Positions 31,695 to 39,670 of a DNA stretch of 64,000 nucleotides are shown piece by piece (position 1 is the stretch's first letter; each line of letters begins with the position of its first letter). The stretch comes from Neptunicella sp048268085 (GTDB lineage Bacteria; Pseudomonadota; Gammaproteobacteria; Enterobacterales; Alteromonadaceae), in assembly GCF_048268085.1 (NCBI RefSeq), contig NZ_JBLWWF010000013.1:1-64000 (forward strand), given 5' to 3'. The notes beneath the pieces were generated by a model, which was given only the letters and a program-made list of their open reading frames with translations, was not told where the DNA came from and searched no databases. Both the position numbers and the translations under genes were made by a program.

Positions 31695-33686
31695 TTATAA
31701 GCTGTTAGCTTTGGCCGCAATGGCTTCTGGAGTAAAGCCAAAGTGCTTCAACAATGCTCCACCGGGAGCGGACTCACCAAAAGTAGTCATGCCGACAACC
31801 GCGCCTTCAAAACCAACATATTTATACCAGTAATCGACATGGGCGGCTTCTACTGCCACACGCTTGGTTACCGCTTTAGGTAATACCGAGTCACGATATT
31901 CCGCATCTTGCTGATCAAATACGCTAGTACTTGGCATAGATACTACTCGTACCGCTTTACCTTGTGCGGTTAATAAATCAGCCGCTTCAACTGTAATCCC
32001 CACCTCAGAACCGGTCGCAATCAGGATCACGTCGGGTGTACCACTACAATCTTTAAGCACATAACCACCGCGAGCAATGTTAGCCAGTTGCTGGGCATCT
32101 CGCGCTTGGGCAGCTAAACCTTGACGACTAAATACCAACGCTGAAGGGCCGCTAGTGCGCTGCAACGCAGATTTCCAAGCCACTGCAGTTTCAGCACCAT
32201 CACAAGGGCGCCATGTGTCCAGATTGGGTGTCATGCGCAAATTAGCAATTTGCTCAATAGGTTGATGGGTTGGACCATCTTCACCTTGACCAATTGAATC
32301 ATGGGTATAAACCTGAATATTGGGAATGCCCATTAGTGCAGACATCCGCAATGCGTTACGGGCATATTCCATAAACATCAGGAACGTCGCACCATAAGGA
32401 CGGAAACCACCATGTAAGCCGATACCATTCATGATACCGGTCATGCCAAATTCACGCACACCGTAATAAATATAATTACCGCTGGCATCATCTGCGGTTA
32501 ACCCCTTGGAGCCTGACCATAATGTCAGGTTTGAACCGGCCAAATCAGCAGATCCACCTAAAATCTCAGGCAAAAAGCTGGCAAAGGCTTCAATACTATT
32601 TTGTGAGGCTTTACGGCTAGCAATATTTTCCGCTTTATCTTGCGATTGCTGGATAAACGCATCAGCTTTTGCTTCAAAATCAGCCGGTAATTCGCCTTTG
32701 GTACGACGCTCAAATTCGGCAGCTAATTCCGGATGGGCTTGCTGATAAGCGGCAAATTGCTCATTCCAATTTTGTTCATTTACTGCACCGGCAGCTTTAG
32801 CATCCCAACCTGCGTAAATATCGGCAGGGATTTCAAAGGGCGCATGAGACCAGCCCAGTTCTTTACGAGTGGCAGTAATTTCATCGGCACCTAATGGCGC
32901 GCCATGGCTATCATGGCTACCGGCTTTGTTCGGTGAACCAAAACCAATCACGGTTTTACAACAGATTAATGTTGGTTTGTCGGTTTCAGCACGTGCCGCT
33001 TCGATAGCCGCCTTAATCGCTTCTGGATCGTGTCCGTCCACATCAGCGATCACTTGCCAGCCATAAGCTTCAAAACGAGCCGGGGTATTATCGGTAAACC
33101 AACCTTCTACTTCACCGTCAATCGAGATCCCGTTGTCATCCCAAAATGCTACCAGTTTACCTAAGCCAAGTGTGCCGGCTAATGAGCATACTTCATGGGA
33201 AATACCTTCCATCAGACAGCCGTCACCCAGGAAACAATAAGTAAAGTGATCGACAATATCATGACCCGGCTGGTTAAACTGAGCCGCTAATGCTTTTTCA
33301 GCAATTGCCATTCCCACCGCATTACTGATCCCTTGGCCTAACGGCCCGGTCGTAGTTTCAACGCCTTCGGTGTAACCATATTCAGGATGCCCCGGGGTTT
33401 TTGAATGCAACTGGCGGAAGTTTTTTAACTCTTCGATAGGTAAAGCATAACCGGTCAGATGCAATAACGAATAGATCAACATTGAACCATGACCATTCGA
33501 CAACACAAAACGATCGCGGTTTGCCCATTTAGGGTTAGACGGATTATGTTGGATAAAATCGGTCCAAAGTACCTGAGCAATATCAGCCATTCCCATGGGT
33601 GCACCTGGGTGACCTGAGTTGGCTTGTTGTACCGCGTCCATACTCAATGCGCGGATGGCATTGGCGAGTTCTCGACGTGAAGGCAT
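31695..33686 (-). CDS. tkt: Transketolase
   Basis: A thiamine-diphosphate enzyme that moves two-carbon units between sugar phosphates in the pentose phosphate pathway. Its 663 residues equal the length of E. coli TktA. The TPP motif starts GDGCLMEGISHEV and ends NGISIDG. The substrate-binding MDAVQQANSGHPGAPMG (His and Gly loop), HDSIGQGEDGPTHQP and FGESAPGGALLKHFG are all present. An excellent SD (CAGGAGAAGCT) precedes the ATG. In E. coli tktA, epd, pgk and fbaA are neighbours too. Confidence 0.97.
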   Translation of the reverse strand: MPSRRELANAIRALSMDAVQQANSGHPGAPMGMADIAQVLWTDFIQHNPSNPKWANRDRFVLSNGHGSMLIYSLLHLTGYALPIEELKNFRQLHSKTPGHPEYGYTEGVETTTGPLGQGISNAVGMAIAEKALAAQFNQPGHDIVDHFTYCFLGDGCLMEGISHEVCSLAGTLGLGKLVAFWDDNGISIDGEVEGWFTDNTPARFEAYGWQVIADVDGHDPEAIKAAIEAARAETDKPTLICCKTVIGFGSPNKAGSHDSHGAPLGADEITATRKELGWSHAPFEIPADIYAGWDAKAAGAVNEQNWNEQFAAYQQAHPELAAEFERRTKGELPADFEAKADAFIQQSQDKAENIASRKASQNSIEAFASFLPEILGGSADLAGSNLTLWSGSKGLTADDASGNYIYYGVREFGMTGIMNGIGLHGGFRPYGATFLMFMEYARNALRMSALMGIPNIQVYTHDSIGQGEDGPTHQPIEQIANLRMTPNLDTWRPCDGAETAVAWKSALQRTSGPSALVFSRQGLAAQARDAQQLANIARGGYVLKDCSGTPDVILIATGSEVGITVEAADLLTAQGKAVRVVSMPSTSVFDQQDAEYRDSVLPKAVTKRVAVEAAHVDYWYKYVGFEGAVVGMTTFGESAPGGALLKHFGFTPEAIAAKANSL

Positions 33687-33871
33687 AGCTTCTCCTGTAA
33701 ATTTATTCGTCGGCCACCTAGCGGCACTTCTTATAGTTAGCTAGCGGCACATATCTAATTTTGGGTTGCCATTCTGTCTTAGCTACTGACGAACTGCAAC
33801 GGCAAGTGAAATAACATAAGAATATATAAAAAAATATTTAACTCTGTTGCACTTAATACAAGGCGCGCAAC

Positions 33872-33919
33872 GATTCATTACCGTCATATTAAAGAGATTC
33901 ATTACCGTCATATTAAAGA
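33872..33919 (+). repeat. Perfect 24-bp tandem duplication
   Basis: Two adjacent, identical 24-bp units (33872-33895 and 33896-33919), each beginning GATTCATTACCGTCATATTA and ending AAGA. The duplication is about 50 bp upstream of the MetJ site. It may be neutral slippage or duplicate a protein-binding site. The rest of 33687-33964 shows no gene or RNA element. Confidence 0.85.
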
Positions 33920-33972
33920 CTAAATACTCAAGTTATTCCCGATTGGAACGATAACTTAACAAATAGCCATTT

Positions 33973-33988
33973 AGACGTCTAGATGTAA
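33973..33988 (+). promoter_or_regulatory. Predicted MetJ operator of metK
   Basis: AGACGTCT (33973-33980) is a perfect met box, directly followed by the poorer AGATGTAA (33981-33988). MetJ with S-adenosylmethionine binds tandem met boxes and represses methionine and SAM genes, including metK in E. coli. The site lies 27 nt upstream of a TAGAAT -10-like box (34015-34020). No good -35 element was found. Confidence 0.6.
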
Positions 33989-34069
33989 ATGCTGGTAATT
34001 TGATTTTTAGCCGTTAGAATACCCCCAATTAAGTCCACGAGCTGACAAACTGTATTTAAGGAACCCGCC

Positions 34070-35221
34070 ATGGCGAAACAATTATTCACTTCCGAATCGG
34101 TATCCGAAGGTCATCCGGATAAAATCGCGGATCAGATTTCTGATGCGGTATTGGATGCCATTCTGGAACAAGATCCCAAAGCACGTGTAGCCTGTGAGTC
34201 TTTTGTCAAAACAGGTATGGTTTTAGTCGGTGGTGAAATTAATACCACTGCATGGGTCGATATTGAAGAACTCACCCGCAAGACGGTACGTGATATTGGC
34301 TACACCCATTCTGATATGGGCTTCGATGCCGATTCTTGTGCCGTACTCAATGCTATCGGAAAACAGTCACCAGATATTAACCAAGGCGTAGATCGCTCGC
34401 GCCCGGAAGATCAGGGAGCCGGCGATCAGGGCTTAATGTTTGGTTACGCCAGCAATGAGACTGACGTGTTAATGCCCGCCCCGATTACTTATTCACACTT
34501 GCTGGTTAAGCGCCAGGCCGAAGTACGTAAAAACGGTACTTTACCTTGGTTACGCCCGGATGCTAAAAGCCAGGTCACGTTTGCTTATGAAAATGATAAA
34601 CCAGTGGGAATTGAAGCAGTGGTGTTATCGACTCAACACTGTGACTCCATTAGCACCAAGGATTTGCGTGAAGCAGTGATGGAAGAAATCATTAAACCAG
34701 TATTGCCAGCACAGTGGTTAAATAGCGATACACAATTCTTTATTAATCCCACTGGCCGTTTTGTCATCGGTGGCCCAATGGGCGATTGCGGTTTAACCGG
34801 GCGTAAAATTATTGTCGATACTTATGGTGGCATGGCTCGTCACGGTGGCGGTGCGTTTTCGGGTAAGGATCCATCCAAGGTGGATCGTTCAGCCGCTTAT
34901 GCTGGCCGTTATGTGGCTAAAAATATTGTCGCCGCCGGATTAGCCGAGCGTTGTGAAATTCAAATTTCCTACGCGATTGGCGTAGCAGAGCCTACGTCAA
35001 TTAGTGTGGATACCTTTGGTACCGGCAAAGTAGATAACAAAACTCTGGTGGCGCTGGTTCGCAAGCATTTTGATTTGCGTCCATTCGGCTTGTTAAAAAT
35101 GCTCGATCTGGAACGTCCTATCTATAAAGCAACGGCAGCTTATGGGCACTTTGGACGTGATGAATTCCCTTGGGAAGCCACCGATAAAGCAGATTCGCTG
35201 CGAGATGAAGCCGGATTATAA
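34070..35221 (+). CDS. metK: S-adenosylmethionine synthetase
   Basis: Makes S-adenosylmethionine from methionine and ATP. Its 383 residues match E. coli MetK (384). Characteristic motifs are SVSEGHPDKIADQISDAVLD, GAGDQGLMFGYA and GGGAFSGKDPSKVDRSAAYA. The SD is AAGGAACCC before the ATG. A tandem met box upstream suggests MetJ repression. A strong terminator follows. Confidence 0.97.
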   Translation: MAKQLFTSESVSEGHPDKIADQISDAVLDAILEQDPKARVACESFVKTGMVLVGGEINTTAWVDIEELTRKTVRDIGYTHSDMGFDADSCAVLNAIGKQSPDINQGVDRSRPEDQGAGDQGLMFGYASNETDVLMPAPITYSHLLVKRQAEVRKNGTLPWLRPDAKSQVTFAYENDKPVGIEAVVLSTQHCDSISTKDLREAVMEEIIKPVLPAQWLNSDTQFFINPTGRFVIGGPMGDCGLTGRKIIVDTYGGMARHGGGAFSGKDPSKVDRSAAYAGRYVAKNIVAAGLAERCEIQISYAIGVAEPTSISVDTFGTGKVDNKTLVALVRKHFDLRPFGLLKMLDLERPIYKATAAYGHFGRDEFPWEATDKADSLRDEAGL

Positions 35222-35235
35222 TCGCTAATTAGAGT

Positions 35236-35274
35236 CGATCTCCTGAATTAAATCAGGAGGTCGAAAGGTTTTTT
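35236..35274 (+). terminator. Intrinsic terminator of metK
   Basis: CGATCTCCTGA (35236-35246) pairs with TCAGGAGGTCG (35253-35263) with a single mismatch; T6 follows at 35269-35274. Confidence 0.85.
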
Positions 35275-35305
35275 ACCATCATAACAACCCGGGGTTGCAA
35301 CATCA

Positions 35306-36853
35306 TCAGGCAGTTGAGTCGACCGGGCTATCGCTTTGCAGTTTTTTTAGCTGCAAATCAAAATATTCTTGCAAAGATAAACGTTTCATCAACTCTATGA
35401 GTATTTGATTGGTTGCGTCGTCATTTGGGCAATCCTGCCATATTGAATACAAACGTCGCATCGCGCGATAGTTGACCTTGCGTTGCATCAACTGAACTCC
35501 GACATAACGCATCACTTTTATTTTATCTGAAGACTGGGACACAATATTGATTAAGGTTGTCCATAAAATTTCAAAGGTAATAAACTCGACACAAGGTTCC
35601 ATTTTGCTTAGCGCAATGTCGACTCGTACCAGCAAATCCAGTGCTCTTTTATTTTGTTGTAAGCCAATGGCACTGGCGGCCAACATTAGCCAATGAGCAC
35701 TATTTAAGGGCTCAGCAACCAACATCAATCGTTCGAGTTCCTGTTCGAGTACCTTAACCGATTGCTGCCCCAGTAAAATATTGGACAGTAAATGCAAATA
35801 AGGTATGAAGGTACCTAACTGATCAGGGCTATTGTGTAATGTGTTAAAACCGACGAATTCAGCTAACGCAAAACGTTCAGTGGTCATTTTTTGCCCTGAG
35901 CTTTGCTTTGACAGCAAATTAATCACCAAAAAAACAAATCCGGATAACTGAAATAACGGATGACTTGCTCCGATCCCCATCCGGGCATTGGGTTTGGTTT
36001 GTATATAACTCATTGCACTATCAAACCCCTTTGCCATTAACTCGAATATCCCTAACAGCTGAATATCGTTGGCGCTGATAACTTGTTCCGGTATGTGATC
36101 CAACGTGGCCCTTGCTCCGGCAACATCCTTTTCAATCAATTTGATGTAACAACGATAGTAGACCACTCTCGATGCCAGATTTGGGATCTGCTCAGCCTGT
36201 GCTAAACAGGAATTGAGTTGCTCACGCCCACCACTGAGCAAACTCATCAATAACTCTGCACAATAGCGTTGCACCGGCGATGCTATTTGCGCAGCCATAT
36301 TAAACGCAGTCTGACTATGACCGTTGATAAATAACGTACGGATGACAATGCCATTTAGATCCCGTTTAACTTCTGCGGGTAATGTTTTGGCTCTGGCTCG
36401 TTTGAGGTTTTCCGGCACTTGCCGCTGGTCAGCGGATTCAACGGTCAAAATAAGGTTTTTCAGGTAACCCAGTGATTTTTCAACCTGACTTAATAGTGGA
36501 TAGAGTTTGTCTTTACTTAACGGATTAGGCACAACCTTGCTGTTTAAATAACGAAACGGTAATTGGGCCATCTCACGTTCAACCTCGTCAGCCACCACAA
36601 TAAACGTACACCAAACCGGTACCGTGCGGCTAAAGGTTAAATATCGCACCAGTTCAGCATTGGTTTGCCAGTCAGCGACTGCCTCATCCAGTACAACAAC
36701 GTCATAATCCACTTTATGCAAATTAAACAAATCCGCGACACGATCTGTTTCTGTTAATTGGGTATACCCAACCGTATAAAGCGCCCGGGCAATTTGCTGG
36801 CGACGTTGCATGGAATTGGAAATGAGGATGATTTTGAGATTAGCGGTTTGCAT
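35306..36853 (-). CDS. Receiver-domain protein with TPR-like helical repeats
   Basis: A 515-residue cytosolic protein. Residues ~6-125 form a receiver-like domain with the phospho-acceptor position kept as Asp56 (VVVLDEAV). The acidic pair that holds Mg2+ is replaced (ILISNSM), so phosphorylation is doubtful. The rest is all helical with repeated ~34-residue units (around 195-480), consistent with TPR-like protein-interaction repeats. Similar receiver-TPR proteins occur in Shewanella and Vibrio without a clear role. It has no DNA-binding or output enzyme domain and probably acts by protein contacts. It is monocistronic and convergent with metK. Confidence 0.75.
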   Translation of the reverse strand: MQTANLKIILISNSMQRRQQIARALYTVGYTQLTETDRVADLFNLHKVDYDVVVLDEAVADWQTNAELVRYLTFSRTVPVWCTFIVVADEVEREMAQLPFRYLNSKVVPNPLSKDKLYPLLSQVEKSLGYLKNLILTVESADQRQVPENLKRARAKTLPAEVKRDLNGIVIRTLFINGHSQTAFNMAAQIASPVQRYCAELLMSLLSGGREQLNSCLAQAEQIPNLASRVVYYRCYIKLIEKDVAGARATLDHIPEQVISANDIQLLGIFELMAKGFDSAMSYIQTKPNARMGIGASHPLFQLSGFVFLVINLLSKQSSGQKMTTERFALAEFVGFNTLHNSPDQLGTFIPYLHLLSNILLGQQSVKVLEQELERLMLVAEPLNSAHWLMLAASAIGLQQNKRALDLLVRVDIALSKMEPCVEFITFEILWTTLINIVSQSSDKIKVMRYVGVQLMQRKVNYRAMRRLYSIWQDCPNDDATNQILIELMKRLSLQEYFDLQLKKLQSDSPVDSTA

Positions 36854-37009
36854 ATAACGACAACTGCTGATTAGTGAATCTCATCAGGCTTGAATTCCTT
36901 ATTTTAAACATCAATTTATCTAAAGCTTAGAATAAAAAGTCACGCTTCACCCAACTTTGTTATAGCCTTAATGAATCGGTTATTGCACACTAAAGACAGG
37001 CTAATAAAT

Positions 37010-37822
37010 ATGAATTACTTTATGAAAAACAAAACCTTAATCTTAGTATTAACATCCGTTTTATGCTTAACGGCCTGCACAACCTCACCGACCGGACGCA
37101 GGCAGCTAAAGCTTTACCCTGACAATCAGATGGATCAGATGGGTGTGCAAGCATTTGATAGTATGAAGAGCGAACAAAAAGTTTCTAACGCTAAAGTCGA
37201 CAACCAATTTGTCCAATGCGTGGCAGGCTATGTCGCCCAGCAAGTTCCCGCTTCAGTCTATAGTGGCAAATGGGAAGTGGTGGTGTTTGATGATCCTCAA
37301 GTGAATGCCTTTGCCCTGCCGGGAGGCAAAATCGGGGTGTATACCGGTTTACTCGACGTTACCGAAAATCAACATCAACTCGCTGCGGTTATTGGCCATG
37401 AAGTGGGTCATGTTATCGCCGGACACAGTAATGAAAGAATGTCGAATAGCACTTTGATTGGCTTGGGAATGGAAGCCACCAACCAGATTTTGCAAGCCAA
37501 TCAGGTCGGACACAATGCTGAAATTATGAGTGCGTTAGGCTTCGGTGTGCAGGTGGGTGTGCAGTTGCCCTTTAGCCGAACCCATGAATCCGAAGCCGAT
37601 ATTATCGGTCTGGATTTAATGGCTAAAGCGGGATTTAATCCACAGCAATCCGTTAACCTATGGCAAAACATGGAAAAAGCCAGTAATGGTCAGCGACAGC
37701 CTGAACTACTCTCTACTCACCCCTCACCGAAAAGTCGTATCAAAGACCTGCAACAACACATGCCACAGGCCAAAGCGCTACAAGCCAATGCCCAGCAGCA
37801 CCCCAATTGTACTAAGGGATAG
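37010..37822 (+). CDS. M48-family metallopeptidase lipoprotein
   Basis: A 270-residue LoiP/YcaL-like peptidase. The start used is ATG at 37010; a longer in-frame ATG at 36971 would displace the signal peptide. The lipoprotein signal is MKNKTLILVLTSVLCLTAC, with the lipidated Cys after LTA. The zinc site is HEVGHVIAGH (HEXXH), with ESEADIIGLDLM giving the third ligand. Such proteins degrade or refold outer-membrane or periplasmic proteins. No Asp follows the lipidated Cys (C-T-T), so outer membrane sorting is expected. It stands alone. Confidence 0.9.
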   Translation: MNYFMKNKTLILVLTSVLCLTACTTSPTGRRQLKLYPDNQMDQMGVQAFDSMKSEQKVSNAKVDNQFVQCVAGYVAQQVPASVYSGKWEVVVFDDPQVNAFALPGGKIGVYTGLLDVTENQHQLAAVIGHEVGHVIAGHSNERMSNSTLIGLGMEATNQILQANQVGHNAEIMSALGFGVQVGVQLPFSRTHESEADIIGLDLMAKAGFNPQQSVNLWQNMEKASNGQRQPELLSTHPSPKSRIKDLQQHMPQAKALQANAQQHPNCTKG

Positions 37823-38104
37823 ATAAACAAGCTGCGAGTATCGGGCTTCGAGCGACGAGTTAAAAACGGGAATGGAGAGCGTTAGAAAGACAGTATGGCA
37901 GCCAAACGCATACATTAGCTCGGCTTCAATCGGCTCATTTCAGTTAATTTTATGATGAAAGCACCAAAAGTAACTAACCAGATAGTTTTTTTACCATATT
38001 TCAACTATTTAGTTCATTCAATTAATGTCAGATAATTTTACATCTTAAGCAATAAAAACTAAGCAAGTATGCATAACCATATGAAAAATAAAAATAAATC
38101 ACAC

Positions 38105-38120
38105 TGGCTCGAAAATTGCT
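38105..38120 (+). promoter_or_regulatory. Sigma54 promoter of the PEP-CTERM gene
   Basis: TGGCTCGAAAATTGCT matches the -24/-12 consensus TGGCACG-N4-TTGCW at all positions but one. The predicted start is near 38132, leaving a ~77-nt leader. PEP-CTERM genes are sigma54-dependent in Zoogloea. The remaining part of 37823-38208 is AT-rich without a gene; 37830-37860 has a small GAG/CGAG-rich stretch. Confidence 0.7.
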
Positions 38121-38208
38121 TTTTGAATCATGAATTATTGTATATACCTATGTTTTTGGCCGCTATCGACTTAATTTCCATCGGAAATGATGTAAAAGGA
38201 AATATTGA

Positions 38209-38967
38209 ATGAAAAACAAAATATTAAATATCACGTTAGTCAGCATTATGCTGGCAGGCAGTTGCTTGGTGAATGTTGCCAATGCAGGCTATATCGTCAA
38301 TGGTGGTAAGGACAACTTTATTAATAATGGTGTTATCACCACCGAATATCGTGCTGATGGAACAGTGTGGGAGTGGTTGGATTTAACCGTTACTAATGGA
38401 ATTTCATACAATGATATCGTTAATGATTTGACCGATGATAACAAGCTAAATGCTTCGGTAACTTTTACTGCAAATGCTAGTTTTTCATCAAATATAGCAG
38501 CATTATCAACCACCGATGCTCTGGGCTGGGCTACCGTCAGCAGTAATGATCTGGCTGCAATGTTTAGTCGTTTTTTTGATGGAGAATACATCAGCGGGAA
38601 TACGTACACCGGCACCAGCCTATCCGCATCATCGTCCGATATCGAGACTTTTATCGGATTGTTTGGTGACACACTTCATGAAGGGAGCAGTGATCCAGCT
38701 AATATAGGGCAGACTTGGGGGGCAACTTCAAGCTACTACAATTCCACATATATCTATTCTGGATTGGTATACGATTATCAATCTGCAACAAAAGATTATA
38801 GTGACCTAGTCCGAATCACAAGCACATATACTGCCACAAGTGAGCGAGCTGATATAGGTACATGGCTCGTCCGCGAAGCTGCTCAAGTGCCAGAGCCTGC
38901 CTCTATCGCGATTTTTAGTTTGGGCTTACTTGGTCTAGCCGCTAGTCGCAGAAGGCGCTCAGTTTAA
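38209..38967 (+). CDS. PEP-CTERM sorting-domain protein
   Basis: A 252-residue exported protein. A signal peptide (about 1-26, ending NVANA) precedes a S/T/N/Y-rich body without cysteine in the mature part. The C-terminus has the exosortase signal: VPEPAS, a hydrophobic helix (IAIFSLGLLGLAAS) and a basic end RRRRSV. Such proteins are cut by an exosortase and are often linked with exopolysaccharide. No exosortase gene lies in this window. A sigma54 promoter precedes it, as at the exopolysaccharide cluster 15 kb downstream. A terminator at 39068 ends the unit. The cargo function is unknown. Confidence 0.92.
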   Translation: MKNKILNITLVSIMLAGSCLVNVANAGYIVNGGKDNFINNGVITTEYRADGTVWEWLDLTVTNGISYNDIVNDLTDDNKLNASVTFTANASFSSNIAALSTTDALGWATVSSNDLAAMFSRFFDGEYISGNTYTGTSLSASSSDIETFIGLFGDTLHEGSSDPANIGQTWGATSSYYNSTYIYSGLVYDYQSATKDYSDLVRITSTYTATSERADIGTWLVREAAQVPEPASIAIFSLGLLGLAASRRRRSV

Positions 38968-39067
38968 CGGCTAAAACTTCAGGGGCTACTATGATATTCG
39001 CCAACAATTTCGCGTAAATTCATGTATTCCACGTTTGTCGTCACTCATTATTAAATGCAACGGCATC

Positions 39068-39101
39068 AAAAAGCATCTTCCAATTTGGTTGATGCTTTTT
39101 T
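39068..39101 (+). terminator. Terminator of the PEP-CTERM gene
   Basis: AAAAAGCATC (39068-39077) pairs with GATGCTTTTT (39091-39100). The loop contains a CCAA/TTGG pairing, and T-rich sequence follows. Confidence 0.85.
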
Positions 39102-39176
39102 ATTTTCTCTTCGAATTCAGCTTACCAAATTACAACGAGATTAATTCAGCGATTATTGATCAGCCAAACGCTTATA

Positions 39177-39221
39177 CCCCGTCATCCCTGCGGTGTTCAA
39201 CCCCGTCATCCCTGCGGTGTT
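39177..39221 (+). repeat. Tandem 21-bp intergenic repeats
   Basis: Two identical 21-bp units, CCCCGTCATCCCTGCGGTGT plus a final T (39177-39197 and 39201-39221), separated by CAA. They are of the common 'CGTCATCCC' intergenic repeat type. Confidence 0.75.
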
Positions 39222-39296
39222 TTGAGCAGGGATCCATAATGAAGTTATCAACCATATCAACACTGGATCCCGGCTCAAAAAACTAGCGGGGTGACG
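39220..39296. repeat. Inverted repeat of GGATCC type
   Basis: TTTTGAGC-A-GGGATCCA (39220-39236) is mirrored by TGGATCCC-G-GCTCAAAA (39264-39280). The second arm continues to GCGGGGTGACG, as in the repeats at 29114 and 39623. Confidence 0.75.
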
Positions 39297-39346
39297 AAAA
39301 CAACAGGAATGACGAAGCCTGTAGGAAGACAACATTTTAGATAAGT

Positions 39347-39577
39347 ACGAACGGATTTGGTTTTACTTTCCCTTTGCAGTAAACAAAAAACTTGTTCAGA
39401 TTAGCGTACCGATATTCGAGACAAGGATGTCGAGAAAGCGTTAACTGAAGGGATGTGGATTTAGCGCGTTATCGGTATGCCTGAACAAATTTTTTGTGTT
39501 GTTACTGCAAGGGTGACGCGGGATTCCAAAGGGGAATCGTCATTTATTCCCCTTTGGCTGCCGTCGCCAGCGCGACA
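39347..39577. repeat. Structured ~231-bp repeat, copy 2
   Basis: The counterpart of 28803-29034 in the same orientation. The long hairpin arms are 39370-39415 and 39470-39513 (CAAAAAACTTGTTCAG against CTGAACAAATTTTTTG). The second hairpin is CCAAAGGGGAAT (39526-39537) with ATTCCCCTTTGG (39546-39557), perfectly paired but different in sequence from copy 1. The constant tail CTGCCGTCGCCAGCGCGACA ends the unit. No credible ORF lies within it. Confidence 0.8.
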
Positions 39578-39622
39578 ACAATGGTTGATTTAATGACTTA
39601 CTTTAGATTTTACACCTAAGTT

Positions 39623-39662
39623 ACTGGATCCCGTTCCGGCTCAAACAACTACCGGGATGATA
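39623..39662. repeat. Palindromic intergenic repeat
   Basis: ACTGGATCCCGTTCCGGCTC then AAACAACTACCGGGATGATA: same type as 39263-39296, here abutting the ABC permease gene. The gap 38968-39670 is filled almost entirely by repeats. Confidence 0.65.
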
Positions 39663-39670
39663 CACGTGTA

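Noticed and set aside
33687..34069. SAM riboswitch upstream of metK
   Set aside because: No matching multi-helix junction or terminator was found; a MetJ operator explains regulation better.
37830..37862. GAG/CGAG-rich stretch as a regulatory repeat
   Set aside because: Short low-complexity sequence without clear repeat units or symmetry.
39177..39221. Direct repeats considered as a CRISPR array
   Set aside because: Only two units, separated by 3 bp, and no cas genes; they are common intergenic repeats.
39035..39286. An 83-codon frame after the PEP-CTERM gene
   Set aside because: It runs through a terminator and tandem repeats and contains the translated repeat units (PSSLRC twice).
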